A stretch of DNA of 64,000 nucleotides from JAMXLO01 sp963799415. GTDB lineage: Bacteria > Pseudomonadota > Alphaproteobacteria > Acetobacterales > Acetobacteraceae. Positions 11,154 through 19,721 of this stretch are shown piece by piece; within the stretch, counting starts at the first letter, position 1; each line of letters starts with the position of its first letter. The stretch spans positions 1-64,000 of the forward strand of contig CAWCXI010000049.1 in NCBI GenBank assembly GCA_963799415.1. The letters are read 5' to 3'. A program made the translations under genes and the position numbers. A model generated the notes under the pieces. The model searched no databases. It was not told the origin of the DNA and saw nothing but the letters and a program-made list of their open reading frames with translations.

Positions 11154-11192
11154 TGGCCCTCGTCCGCAGTTGGCGGTGGCGGTTGAGGGCCA
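11154..11192 (+). terminator. Possible weak hairpin after the four-gene operon
   Basis: An 8-base inverted repeat TGGCCCTC / GAGGGCCA with a long loop of about 23 bases lies 14 bases past the SDR stop. There is no T tract after it, so it is a poor intrinsic terminator candidate; it could instead slow exonucleases. The gap up to the epimerase gene (11141-11348) holds nothing else I recognise. Confidence 0.25.
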
Positions 11193-11348
11193 GTTCAACA
11201 AATTCAGCTTAGACTAAAGCACTTGCATGACCGTCAATATCCACAACGGCCGCAGCCACTGCCGGCTCTCTTGACGATCGCGGCGCTCGATGGGCTAAGC
11301 AAGGCCAAGTCGAGTTACCCTTGCTGCTCTTCAACGGAACAACATGAC

Positions 11349-12554
11349 GTGCATGGACATCGCTCCCATTTCTACTCCCTGGTCGACTCAGGCATTCCGC
11401 GAGTCTTCGCGATCGTGTCGATATTGGCGGGCGTGATCATGGGCGAGGCTGCTCACGCCAACACTTTCGATCGCGCGCCTTTCGGCACCACGCAGGGCGG
11501 ACAGGCCGTTGATTTATTCACTATGACCAACGACCATCGTCTGCGCGTACGCTTCATCAGCTATGGCGGCATCATTACGGCGATCGATGTGCCTGACCGC
11601 TCGAGGCAGTTCAACGACATCGTGCTTGGCCTGAAGACCTTGCGCGAATACGAGACCATCGGCGCCGGGTACCATTTCGGTGGGATAATTGGCCGCTATG
11701 CCAATCAAATTGGCGGAGCGCAGTTCACACTGCATGGCCAGACGTATCACCTCATCGCCAACCATGGGGCCAACACGCTGCACGGTGGTCCCGACGGTCT
11801 GGATCGTCGGGTCTGGACGGTGTCGCCAACCCCTGTTCCGAACGGTGTCGCCGCTACACTCGTCTATGTCAGCAAGGACGGCGAGGAGAATTTCCCCGGT
11901 ACACTGACGGTGCGAGTGACCTACACGTTGACCAACGACAACGAGCTGCGAATTGACTACCAGGCCAGCACCGACAAGGACACGGTGATAAACCTGACCA
12001 GCCATTCGCACTTCAACCTGTCCGGCAATGGCTCGGGTTCAGTGGAGAACCAGATGCTGCTGGTGAACGCGGATCGCTATGCACCCATGCGAGGACCCGA
12101 CAAGATCCCGACTGGAGAACTGGCGCCCGTCGCGGGAACGCCGTTCGACTTCCGGCATTTGACGTCTATCGGTGCTCGGCTGCACAGCAGCTTCGAGCAA
12201 ATGGTCTATGCGCATGGCTATGGCCACGACTTCCTGCTGAACCGACGACCGGAGGACGGCATCACGTTCGCTGCGCGCGCCTTTGATCCGCGCAGCGGCC
12301 GCGTGATCGATTGCTTCACGACAGAGCCAGCACTGGAAGTCTACACGAGCAATTTCTTTGATGGGTCGGTGGTTGGTTCGTCCGGCACGAAGTATCGCCA
12401 GAACGAGGCGTTCACGCTGGCAACACAACATTTCCCCGACAGTCCGAACAAACCAAATTTCCCGACTACCGAACTGAAGCCGGGACAGGACTTCCGTTCG
12501 ACGACAATATTCCGCTTCGCAACCGATGCGGCCCTCCCGCAACTACCTCGCTGA
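11349..12554 (+). CDS. galM: Exported aldose 1-epimerase (mutarotase), GalM family
   Basis: GalM interconverts alpha and beta anomers of aldohexoses. Family motifs are clear: FGGIIGRYANQIGGAQF, NHGANTLHGGPDGLDRRVW (catalytic His region), NLTSHSHFNLSGNG, and a Glu/Tyr region EVYTSNFFDG. The frame is open from 11223, but the first 42 codons look non-coding. A GTG at 11349 gives a hydrophobic segment VFAIVSILAGVIMGEAAHA that resembles a signal peptide cleaved before NTFDRAPFG; an even later start is possible. A periplasmic mutarotase would suit an acetic-acid-type bacterium that oxidises sugars in the periplasm, like Mro of Acinetobacter. Mature length (about 360) fits the family. It stands alone, with no sugar operon around it. 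Confidence 0.87.
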   Translation: MHGHRSHFYSLVDSGIPRVFAIVSILAGVIMGEAAHANTFDRAPFGTTQGGQAVDLFTMTNDHRLRVRFISYGGIITAIDVPDRSRQFNDIVLGLKTLREYETIGAGYHFGGIIGRYANQIGGAQFTLHGQTYHLIANHGANTLHGGPDGLDRRVWTVSPTPVPNGVAATLVYVSKDGEENFPGTLTVRVTYTLTNDNELRIDYQASTDKDTVINLTSHSHFNLSGNGSGSVENQMLLVNADRYAPMRGPDKIPTGELAPVAGTPFDFRHLTSIGARLHSSFEQMVYAHGYGHDFLLNRRPEDGITFAARAFDPRSGRVIDCFTTEPALEVYTSNFFDGSVVGSSGTKYRQNEAFTLATQHFPDSPNKPNFPTTELKPGQDFRSTTIFRFATDAALPQLPR

Positions 12555-12625
12555 GGGACGGGTCCCGCGCGGGCGAGAGGGCTGCCGTTGTCGTCCCGCT
12601 CTGTTCGTCAAAGGGGATTGCGCAG

Positions 12626-14560
12626 TTGATTGTCACTCAGTTTCCTCATGAGATAACCGAAATTGAACATGTCCTGATCCCGCTGCATGACGGCACGCGC
12701 CTGGCCGCCCGTATCTGGTTGCCGACGGACGCCGTCCGCAAACCGGTTCCTGCGATCCTTGAGTATTTGCCGTATCGCAAACGAACCGGCACCTATGATC
12801 GCGATGCGCTGATGCATCCTTATTTTGCTGGCCATGGCTATGCCGCTGTTCGCATTGATATCCGTGGCTGCGGCGAATCGGATGGTTTGCTGTTCGACGA
12901 GTACGCGCAACAGGAGCAGGATGATGCGCTCGAGGTGATCGCGTGGCTCGCGGCACAGCGTTGGTGCAATGGCGCGGTTGGCATGATGGGCATCTCGTGG
13001 GGCGGGTTCAACGCCTTGCAGGTCGCCGCGCGTCGCCCACCGGCACTGAAGGCGATCATCACAATCTGTTCGACCGATGATCGTTATCGCGACGACGTGC
13101 ACTACATGGGCGGCGTACCACTTCGCGCGGGTTTTGGGTGGGCTTCGTTCCTGTTCGGCGCGATGTGTCATCCGCCAGATCCTGTGTTGGTCGGGGATCG
13201 CTGGCGCGCGATGTGGCTGGAGCGCCTGAACAATCTGCCACTGTTTCTCGAGCCCTGGTTACGCCACCAAAGGCGAGACGATTACTGGAAGCATGGTTCG
13301 GTGTGCGAGGACTACGGTGCTATCCAGTGTCCGGTCTACGCGGTCGGGGGCTGGACCGACGGTTATACCAATACGATTCCGCGCCTGCTCATGCATCTGG
13401 CGGTGCCGCGAAAGGGCCTTATCGGGCCTTGGGCGCATGCCTATCCGTATTTTGCGCTGCCTGGTCCGCAAATTGGATTTCTGCAGGAAGCGTTGCGGTG
13501 GTGGGATCATTGGCTGAAGAACATCGAAACCGGTGTAATGGACGAGGCCATGCTGCGCGCATGGATGACGGAAAGCGTGGAGCCTGCGTCGTATCACGAG
13601 GAACTGCCGGGGCGATGGATTGCCGAATCAACTTGGCCATCACCGAATACGTCGGTGCATCGTTTGTTCATTACCGATGACGGATTGCAGGCGGATAGCG
13701 TGCTCCTGACACCGCGAGAGGTGTGCTCGCCGCAGACAGTGGGAAAGAACGGCGGGGCCTGGTGTCCGTTTGGCCGAGGCGGTGATCAGGCAGGCGATCA
13801 GCAGGAAGACGATGCACGTTCGCTCGTTTTCGAGACAGCACCGCTCATGACACGCATGGAGGTTCTCGGAGCCCCAGTTGTCACGCTCGATGTTGCTGCC
13901 GACAGGCCACTTGCGAATCTGGCGGTCCGGCTTTGCGATGTGCGTCCTGACGCCACGTCGCTTCGAGTGAGCTTCGGAATATTGAACCTCGCACACCGCG
14001 ACGGACACGAGGCGCCAACACCGTTGGTGCCAGGGCAGCGCTATCAGGTTCGCATCCTGCTGAACGATGCGGGCGCGGTGTTTCCTGCCGGTCACAAAAT
14101 GAGGGTGGCGCTGTCTACCTCCTACTGGCCGATGATCTGGCCGAGCCCGGAGAGGGCGACTGTGACTGTATTCGGTGGGTTCGTTGAATTTCCGGTGTGT
14201 ACGCCAGCAGCCGCGGATGCCCAGCTACCGCCGCTATCTGGACCTGAGACCGCTCCACCAGAACCGACCACGGAGGTCCGTGAGGGAGTTGTGAGGATTG
14301 ACAGGTTGGGACTCGAGGTGAGCTCGGAAAGCCACTTCAATTCCAACATAAATGATGATGATCCGCTCAGCGCGGTGGTCAAAATGCGCCAGTCGCAGGT
14401 GATTTCGCGCGGTGCGTGGCGAATCCGGATTGAGACGGAAATGGAAATGTCGTGCGACCATGACGCCTTCCTGCTGCAGGCGACAATGCGGGCATTTGAG
14501 GGCGACATGGAGGTCTGTCGTCGCGGGTGGGATTACAGCGTTCCGCGAAACTTCGCTTAG
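12626..14560 (+). CDS. CocE/NonD family hydrolase (S15 X-Pro dipeptidyl-peptidase-like)
   Basis: A 644-residue serine hydrolase. An alpha/beta-hydrolase core carries the nucleophile motif GMMGISWGGFNA near residue 122 and the downstream Asp and His regions (VGGWTDGYTN, GPWAHAYPY). A C-terminal jelly-roll (X-Pro_C) domain follows (MRVALSTSYWPMIWP). Relatives are cocaine esterase, glutaryl-7-ACA acylase and X-Pro dipeptidyl peptidases, so the substrate is an ester or amide but unknown. The start is probably TTG at 12626: AAGGGGA lies at the right distance and no ATG fits the conserved N-terminus (IEHVLIPLHDGTRLAARIW). No signal peptide. Lies 71 bases after galM. Confidence 0.88.
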   Translation: MIVTQFPHEITEIEHVLIPLHDGTRLAARIWLPTDAVRKPVPAILEYLPYRKRTGTYDRDALMHPYFAGHGYAAVRIDIRGCGESDGLLFDEYAQQEQDDALEVIAWLAAQRWCNGAVGMMGISWGGFNALQVAARRPPALKAIITICSTDDRYRDDVHYMGGVPLRAGFGWASFLFGAMCHPPDPVLVGDRWRAMWLERLNNLPLFLEPWLRHQRRDDYWKHGSVCEDYGAIQCPVYAVGGWTDGYTNTIPRLLMHLAVPRKGLIGPWAHAYPYFALPGPQIGFLQEALRWWDHWLKNIETGVMDEAMLRAWMTESVEPASYHEELPGRWIAESTWPSPNTSVHRLFITDDGLQADSVLLTPREVCSPQTVGKNGGAWCPFGRGGDQAGDQQEDDARSLVFETAPLMTRMEVLGAPVVTLDVAADRPLANLAVRLCDVRPDATSLRVSFGILNLAHRDGHEAPTPLVPGQRYQVRILLNDAGAVFPAGHKMRVALSTSYWPMIWPSPERATVTVFGGFVEFPVCTPAAADAQLPPLSGPETAPPEPTTEVREGVVRIDRLGLEVSSESHFNSNINDDDPLSAVVKMRQSQVISRGAWRIRIETEMEMSCDHDAFLLQATMRAFEGDMEVCRRGWDYSVPRNFA

Positions 14561-14568
14561 CATTCAAC

Positions 14569-14967
14569 CTACCGGCTGTCCTCCGTTGGTAACCGGATCG
14601 AACGTTCAGGCCCACGGTCGCGGGCACCCCAGGTGCGCCGGAGTGCCGACAACACAAGCCACATCAGAATCCGGAACACAACAATGGCGAGCGTAATCTG
14701 GACCCATAGGCCGAAGTTCCCCAGCGTGGCTTCGATGCGGTCACCCCATGGGTATGGCAGAAGGCCACATCCCGTTTCGATCAGGTTTGTGGTCGTCCGC
14801 TTCCACCAGGTGAGCATCTCCGGGATGTATAGCCAGCCATAAATGTACGCGGCCAGGACGGCGCATGCAGTCCATGCTCTGAATATGTGGCTTCGCACAC
14901 TGTGCTTCGTGTTGCTCCATGACGATTGCAAGGCTGGTTCCCTCCTCGGCCCGAGGCCTGAACTCAT
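14569..14967 (-). CDS. Membrane protein of unknown function, two predicted TM segments
   Basis: A product of up to 132 residues. Two hydrophobic stretches are visible: AWTACAVLAAYIYGWLYIP (about residues 31-49) and LWVQITLAIVVFRILMWLVL (about 87-106), with a basic C-terminal tail (RRTWGARDRGPERSIR). Between them is a Trp/Thr-rich loop likely facing the periplasm. It converges on the CocE hydrolase (8 bases between stops) and is divergent from the GMC oxidoreductase. No family is recognised and the RBS is unremarkable, so existence rests on the membrane pattern and the lack of a competing frame. Confidence 0.5.
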   Translation of the reverse strand: MSSGLGPRREPALQSSWSNTKHSVRSHIFRAWTACAVLAAYIYGWLYIPEMLTWWKRTTTNLIETGCGLLPYPWGDRIEATLGNFGLWVQITLAIVVFRILMWLVLSALRRTWGARDRGPERSIRLPTEDSR

Positions 14968-15107
14968 TTGCGTCTCTATTGTTCCCGCATTGCGTGCCTT
15001 CCAGGGCCAGCGTTCGCAGCTTTCCTTTCGCAGATCATTCCCACTAGACTATGGGCGAAGAAGCGGTCTGGCAGTGGACAAAACCTTATGCCGGGGGAGG
15101 GCAGAGC

Positions 15108-16721
15108 ATGCAGGCAGATTTCGTCATAGTCGGCGCGGGCTCGGCTGGCTGCGTGCTGGCCAACCGGCTGACTGAGGACCCCAATACGAAGGTCTTGCTG
15201 ATAGAGGCAGGAGGCCAGGACAGGAACCCGCTCATTCACGTCCCGGCCGGCTTCATGAAGATGCTCGATCATCCCACCCTGACATGGAAGTACCGTGCCG
15301 AGCCCGATCCCGGCACCAACGGACGCGCCATCGTCTACACGCGCGGTCGCGTGATCGGCGGCTCCTCCTCGATCAACGGGATGATCTATATCCGCGGCCA
15401 ACCAGAGGACTATGACCATTGGGCGCAGCTCGGCAATCGTGGCTGGTCGTGGGATGATTGCCTGCCGTTCTTCCGCAAGGCCGAGCGGTGGGAGGGCGAA
15501 GGCAGCGCGGTGCGTGGCAAGGATGGACCGCTCCTTACTTCGGCGACGGACCGGCCAGCGATTTGCGCGACAGTGATCGAGGCTGGCAAGCAGCTCGGCC
15601 TCGAATACCGTGACGACGTCAACGACCTTCCGCCTGGCGCCGGCAACAGTGTGGGATGGTGCCAGCAGACTCGCGGTGGTCGTCGTCGCGCGAGTACTGC
15701 GCGCACGTATCTGCGGCCGGCGTTGAAACGGCCGAACCTGCAACTCGTCACCGGCGCGCTGGTCCACAGGGTTCTGTTCGATGGCAAGCGCGCGACCGGT
15801 ATTGAGTTCTCGCGTGCGGGCGTGGTCGAGCGGGCAGAGGCCGCACGAGAGGTGATCCTGTCGGCGGGTGCAATCGGCTCGCCGCACATCTTGCAGTTAT
15901 CGGGCGTCGGCGATCCGGAGCAGCTGGCGAACATCGGCGTACCCATCGTGCATGAACTGCGCGGCGTCGGTCGCAATATGCAGGACCACTATGTGGCCCG
16001 CGTCTCCTATCGCATTGTCGGCGCTCAGACTGCCAACGAGCGATCACGCGGCCTGCCATTTGCCGCCGAGGTCATGCGCTGGCTGATCTCCGGCAAAGGC
16101 ATGTTGAGCTACAGCCCCTCGATCGTCGCCGCCTCCGTCAAGGTGCTGGAGAGTTCGGCCACGCCCGATATGCAATGCACGTTTGCACCCGGCAGCCTCA
16201 AGGACGGCCAGATGGGTGAACTCGAGAAGGCCCCGGGCCTGAGCGCAGGCGCATGGCAGATGCGGCCTTTGTCGCGTGGTTATGTCGAGGCCAAGTCGAA
16301 CCGTCCCGGTGAGGCGCCGGCGATCAACCCGCGCTACCTGTCGGACGAAACCGACCGGCGTGCCATCATCGGCGGGCTGCGATTTGCCCGGCAGATTTTC
16401 GCCGCACCCGCGCTGAAGAAGTTCGCCCAGGAAGAGACCTTGCCTGGCACTCACATCCAAACGGACGACGAGTTGCTCGACTACGCGCGACGCAACGGCA
16501 GCACGTGCTATCACGCCAGTTGCACCTGCATGATGGGTCAACATCCGATGAGCGTCGTCGACAGCGAGTTGCGTGTGCACGGGATCGATGGCCTGCGGGT
16601 CATTGACGCCTCGGTAATGCCGGCGGTCACCTCGACCAACACGAATGCACCGACGATCATGATCGCCGAAAAGGGAGCGCTGATGATCAAGGGCGCTGTG
16701 CGGCAAAAGCTGGCGGCGTAG
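15108..16721 (+). CDS. GMC family FAD-dependent oxidoreductase (choline dehydrogenase-like)
   Basis: A 537-residue glucose-methanol-choline oxidoreductase. The N-terminal ADP-binding motif is VIVGAGSAGCVLANRL, followed by the GMC signatures GRVIGGSSSINGMIYIRG and LSAGAIGSPHILQLSGVG. The catalytic His lies in TCYHASCTCMMG and the second active-site residue in VTSTNTNAPTIMIAEKGA, where Asn replaces the second His, a common variant. It oxidises an alcohol with FAD; soluble, with no Tat signal. GGGGGAGGG before the ATG at 15108 decides the start over the upstream candidate at 15051. The substrate is unknown; the next gene is an Fe/2-oxoglutarate-type oxygenase homologue, so both may belong to one oxidative catabolic pathway. 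Confidence 0.92.
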   Translation: MQADFVIVGAGSAGCVLANRLTEDPNTKVLLIEAGGQDRNPLIHVPAGFMKMLDHPTLTWKYRAEPDPGTNGRAIVYTRGRVIGGSSSINGMIYIRGQPEDYDHWAQLGNRGWSWDDCLPFFRKAERWEGEGSAVRGKDGPLLTSATDRPAICATVIEAGKQLGLEYRDDVNDLPPGAGNSVGWCQQTRGGRRRASTARTYLRPALKRPNLQLVTGALVHRVLFDGKRATGIEFSRAGVVERAEAAREVILSAGAIGSPHILQLSGVGDPEQLANIGVPIVHELRGVGRNMQDHYVARVSYRIVGAQTANERSRGLPFAAEVMRWLISGKGMLSYSPSIVAASVKVLESSATPDMQCTFAPGSLKDGQMGELEKAPGLSAGAWQMRPLSRGYVEAKSNRPGEAPAINPRYLSDETDRRAIIGGLRFARQIFAAPALKKFAQEETLPGTHIQTDDELLDYARRNGSTCYHASCTCMMGQHPMSVVDSELRVHGIDGLRVIDASVMPAVTSTNTNAPTIMIAEKGALMIKGAVRQKLAA

Positions 16722-16864
16722 CGAGTTTCGCGACCGACCGCATCGGCCGAACTTGGCGGCAGTTTTGCACAAATGCCCGATGCCCCTTACTGTTCCAATG
16801 TGAGCCGCGACCGGGTGCGGCCCGGAGCGGCAATCGCCCAACCATTCGCGGGAGGAGCCAGTCC

Positions 16865-17686
16865 ATGCCACTCGACATCATGCCAACCGCCCGAACAGTC
16901 ACCTCGACGTTGCACTACCTGCAGCGCGGCAAAGACAAACCTGCGCGCTATGTCTTCGAGCCGCCGCCCGGCGTGCCACGGTGGAACGGCATCGATGATC
17001 CGCATGACGTGAGGATCGAGGACGCGCGTGGCCATGAGGCAGATTTCACCCTCGACCGCAACGGTTTCGCGCTGATCAAGGCGCTGACCGCGGTAAGCGA
17101 CTTCTATTCCGAAGATCAGATCAAGCAGGTCTACTATCCAGAGGTCGCGCGCCTGCTGCAGGAGACCCTTGGTGCCAGCCGCGTCTTCGTCTTCGACCAC
17201 AACGTGCGCAACGCGGGACGGTCCGGAATGGCCGAGCCCTCGCGCCGGGTGCACAACGACCACACGGTCAATTCGGCGCCACGCCGCGTGCACGATCATC
17301 TTGGTGCCGATGCGTCCGAGTTGCTGAAACACCGCTTCGGCGTTGTCAATGTCTGGCGGCCGATCCGCGGCCCGGTGCTGGATTCACCGCTCGCGCTGTG
17401 CGATGCGCGCAGCTTCACCGACGACGACCTCATCGCGAGCGATCTCGTTTACAACCATGTGCGCGGTGAAACATCCTCGGTCGCCTACCGGCCCGACCAC
17501 CGCTGGTACTATTTCTCTGATATGCAGCCCGATGAGGTCGTGCTGATCCGCGTGCACGACAGCGCCACCGACGGCCGCGCGCGGCTCTCATTCCACACGT
17601 CATTCGACAATCCGCTTGCACAAGGTGCACCGCCGCGCGAGAGCATCGAGGTGCGCAGCCTGGTGTTCTTTCCTCCCGGCGCTTGA
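16865..17686 (+). CDS. CmcJ/NvfI (AsaB-like) family oxidoreductase
   Basis: The product has about 273 residues. It looks like the CmcJ/NvfI family, best known from cephamycin CmcJ and fungal AsaB/NvfI-like hydroxylases or desaturases. Visible family features are LHYLQRG, the region DFYSEDQIKQVYYPEV, VFVFDHNVRN, a metal-like H-x-D in RRVHNDHT, VNVWRPIRGPVLDSPLALCD, and a later HTSFDNP. The protein is therefore probably a non-haem iron, 2-oxoglutarate-dependent-like oxygenase, though only some family members have shown chemistry. Located 143 bases after the GMC oxidoreductase on the same strand. The start ATG at 16865 follows GGGAGGAG. No secondary-metabolite synthase is nearby, so a catabolic role is as likely as a biosynthetic one. 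Confidence 0.8.
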   Translation: MPLDIMPTARTVTSTLHYLQRGKDKPARYVFEPPPGVPRWNGIDDPHDVRIEDARGHEADFTLDRNGFALIKALTAVSDFYSEDQIKQVYYPEVARLLQETLGASRVFVFDHNVRNAGRSGMAEPSRRVHNDHTVNSAPRRVHDHLGADASELLKHRFGVVNVWRPIRGPVLDSPLALCDARSFTDDDLIASDLVYNHVRGETSSVAYRPDHRWYYFSDMQPDEVVLIRVHDSATDGRARLSFHTSFDNPLAQGAPPRESIEVRSLVFFPPGA

Positions 17687-17792
17687 GGAGTTTGCGACGA
17701 CGAAACGGGTGCTGGCTTAAGCGACACCGCGCTACGGGTCGATATGTGCGGCTGCCAAGCCAGCTCCCTGTTTGCAGTAGGAGTGCGACCGG

Positions 17793-18371
17793 GTGAACAC
17801 CTTCGCGCCGTTCAGGATCACAGTCTGCGGCATCGAGGAGCTGTCCGGTCACTGCGATGCGGAGGTCAGTCACGTCCTCTCGATTCTAGACCCGGAATGG
17901 CCTGTGCCCGAGGTATTTGGCACCTTTGGCGAGCATGCAAAGCTCGAGCTGCGTTTCCACGACATCATCGACGAGCGCGACGCCGGCATGATTGGGCCCC
18001 GGAAAGAAGACGTTGCTCAACTGCTCACCTTCGGGCGCGGATTGTTGGAAGAGCCACAAGCGGTCGCGCATCTACTCATCCACTGTCACGCCGGTGTTTC
18101 CAGATCCACCGCCTCTATGGCGCTGATTCTCGCCCAGACTTTGCCGGACGTGTCGGCCAGTCGGATCTTCGGGGAAGTGCTGCGCATCCGTCCACAGGCA
18201 TGGCCGAACTTGCGCATCCTCGAATTGGGAGATGCGCAGTTGAAGCGACGCGGCGAGTTGGTTGGTGCAGCGGCTGGTATCTACCGGACGCAGCTCGATA
18301 GGCGGCAGTATATGGCTGAGCATATGCGGTATAACGGCCGCGGACGAGAGATCGAGGCAGCTTCTGGCTGA
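17793..18371 (+). CDS. Tyrosine/dual-specificity phosphatase-like protein
   Basis: A 192-residue protein with the cysteine phosphatase P-loop C-x5-R in LLIHCHAGVSRSTASMA near residues 94-110. A general-acid Asp is plausible in HDIIDERDAG, at the normal spacing upstream. The fold order matches small bacterial PTP/DSP proteins, several annotated simply as protein tyrosine phosphatase. It may hydrolyse phospho-Tyr/Ser or phosphorylated small molecules. The start is GTG at 17793, preceded by a purine-rich stretch (TAGGAG at about -16); other starts are not better. It sits between the CmcJ-like gene and the enolase-superfamily gene on the same strand with gaps of roughly 100 and 57 bases. No kinase partner is adjacent. 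Confidence 0.75.
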   Translation: MNTFAPFRITVCGIEELSGHCDAEVSHVLSILDPEWPVPEVFGTFGEHAKLELRFHDIIDERDAGMIGPRKEDVAQLLTFGRGLLEEPQAVAHLLIHCHAGVSRSTASMALILAQTLPDVSASRIFGEVLRIRPQAWPNLRILELGDAQLKRRGELVGAAAGIYRTQLDRRQYMAEHMRYNGRGREIEAASG

Positions 18372-18428
18372 TGTGCTTTCGCACCGTTGCGCTGTGAAGT
18401 CTCGTCGACTGACCGGGAGGAACGGCCC

Positions 18429-19602
18429 ATGAAGATCGTCAAAGTGTCCGCAATTCCGATGTCGGCGCCGGTTCCGACAGGATAAGCGTCACCGCACCGA
18501 CCTTGGAACCAAGGTCAAGAGCGACGCGACACTCATCCGCGTCGAGACCGACAACGGGCTCACCGGCATCGGCGCGGCACTCGGTACGCCGCCGATCGTC
18601 GCGGCCATCGTCGAGCACGAGCTCGCGCCGGAATGCGTCGGCGAGGACCCGATGTTCTCCGAGCGCATCTACGAGAAGATGTACAACGGCTCACGCAGCA
18701 GGCCGGCGCTCGAGCGTGGCGTGACACAGGCCGATGAAAGCCGGCGCCGGGGCGTGATCATGGAAGCGATAGCCGGCGTCGACATCGCAGTGTGGGACGT
18801 CAAGGCGCAGGCACTGGGCATTCCACTCTACCAGGCACTCGGCGCGGTGCGCAGCTCGGTGCGTGGCTATGCCAGCGGTGGATGGGCGCCCGGCGACGAG
18901 GCCGAGGCGGAACTTGCGGGATACGCTGCCAAGGGTTTCACCGCCGCCAAGATGCGCGTGGTCGGTCGTGACGGCTTCTCGATTGCCAATTGCGTGCGCA
19001 GGGTGAAGGCGGCCCGCCGCGGGCTTGGCCCCAATGTCGAACTGATGGTCGACGCGCACGGTTCGCTTGAAGTTGCGACCGCCATCAAGCTTGCCAGGGA
19101 GCTTGAGCCCTACGACATCGCCTGGTTCGAGGAGCCGGTCTCGCCGGACGATCACGCCGGCCAGGCGGAGGTGCGGCGTTCGACGACCATCCCCATCGCT
19201 TCGGGTGAGCGTGAGTTCACGCGGTTCGACTTCCAGGATCTGCTCGAGCGCCGTGCTCTCGATATCGCGCAGCCGGACGTCGCCCGCGCGGGCGGCATGA
19301 CTGAGATCCGCCGTATTGCCGCACTGACCTCGGCGCATGGCGTGCGTCTCGCACCGCACGCCTGGGGCAGTGGCGTGCTGTTCGCCGCAAGCATCCACGT
19401 CGCGATGGCAGCCGCCAACTGCCATATTCTCGAGGTTACGCAAGGCTACATGCCGATGATGTGGGAGCTCTTCAACGAACCATTCGACATTCGCCCGAAC
19501 GGCATGGTGCATGCGCCGGACCGGCCGGGACTCGGCTTCACGTTGCGCGCCGATGCGCTGGAGCGGTTCCGGTATGTCGACGGGCCTGAGTTTGAGTTTT
19601 AA
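18429..19602 (+). pseudogene. Mandelate racemase/muconate lactonizing enzyme family, one frameshift near codon 18
   Basis: Reading from the ATG at 18429 gives MKIVKVSAIPMSAPVPTG and then a TAA at 18483. Shifting by one base resumes KRHRTDLGTKVKSDATLIRV and runs clean to 19602, so a single +1 change near 18480-18484 interrupts an otherwise full enolase-superfamily protein of about 390 residues. Metal ligands are present in LMVDAHGS, WFEEPVSPDD and SGEREFT, and the C-terminal His in LAPHAWGSG. The usual K-x-K base motif reads K-M-R. Such enzymes abstract a proton next to a carboxylate (acid-sugar dehydratases, racemases). The intact remainder suggests a recent mutation or a sequencing insertion. 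Strong purine-rich RBS (GGGAGGAA) before 18429. Confidence 0.8.
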
Positions 19603-19619
19603 GCGCTATCGTTCCAAGG

Positions 19620-19713
19620 TCATTGCGAGGAGCGTAGCGCCGCGGCAATCTCGGTCACGCAGTGCGCGCACAATTTGACCGAGATTGCCGCGGCGCCACG
19701 CTCCTCGCAATGA
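19620..19713. repeat. 94-base palindromic intergenic repeat (family A, copy 1)
   Basis: Two arms of 37 bases (19620-19656 and 19677-19713) are reverse complements with a single mismatch, around a 20-base loop. Ends read TCATTGCGAGGAGCG... and ...CGCTCCTCGCAATGA; the inner part of each arm contains GCAATCTCGGTC. A related copy is at 51089-51173. Such CATTGCGAG palindromes are familiar dispersed repeats in alphaproteobacterial genomes. It sits between two convergent genes, so it may also act as a two-way terminator or mRNA-end protector. Confidence 0.85.
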
Positions 19714-19721
19714 CATCGTCA

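Noticed and set aside
19620..19713. Palindrome as a transposon end or attachment site
   Set aside because: There is no transposase, target duplication or tRNA beside it, and a second diverged copy exists in another convergent gap, which fits a dispersed repeat better.
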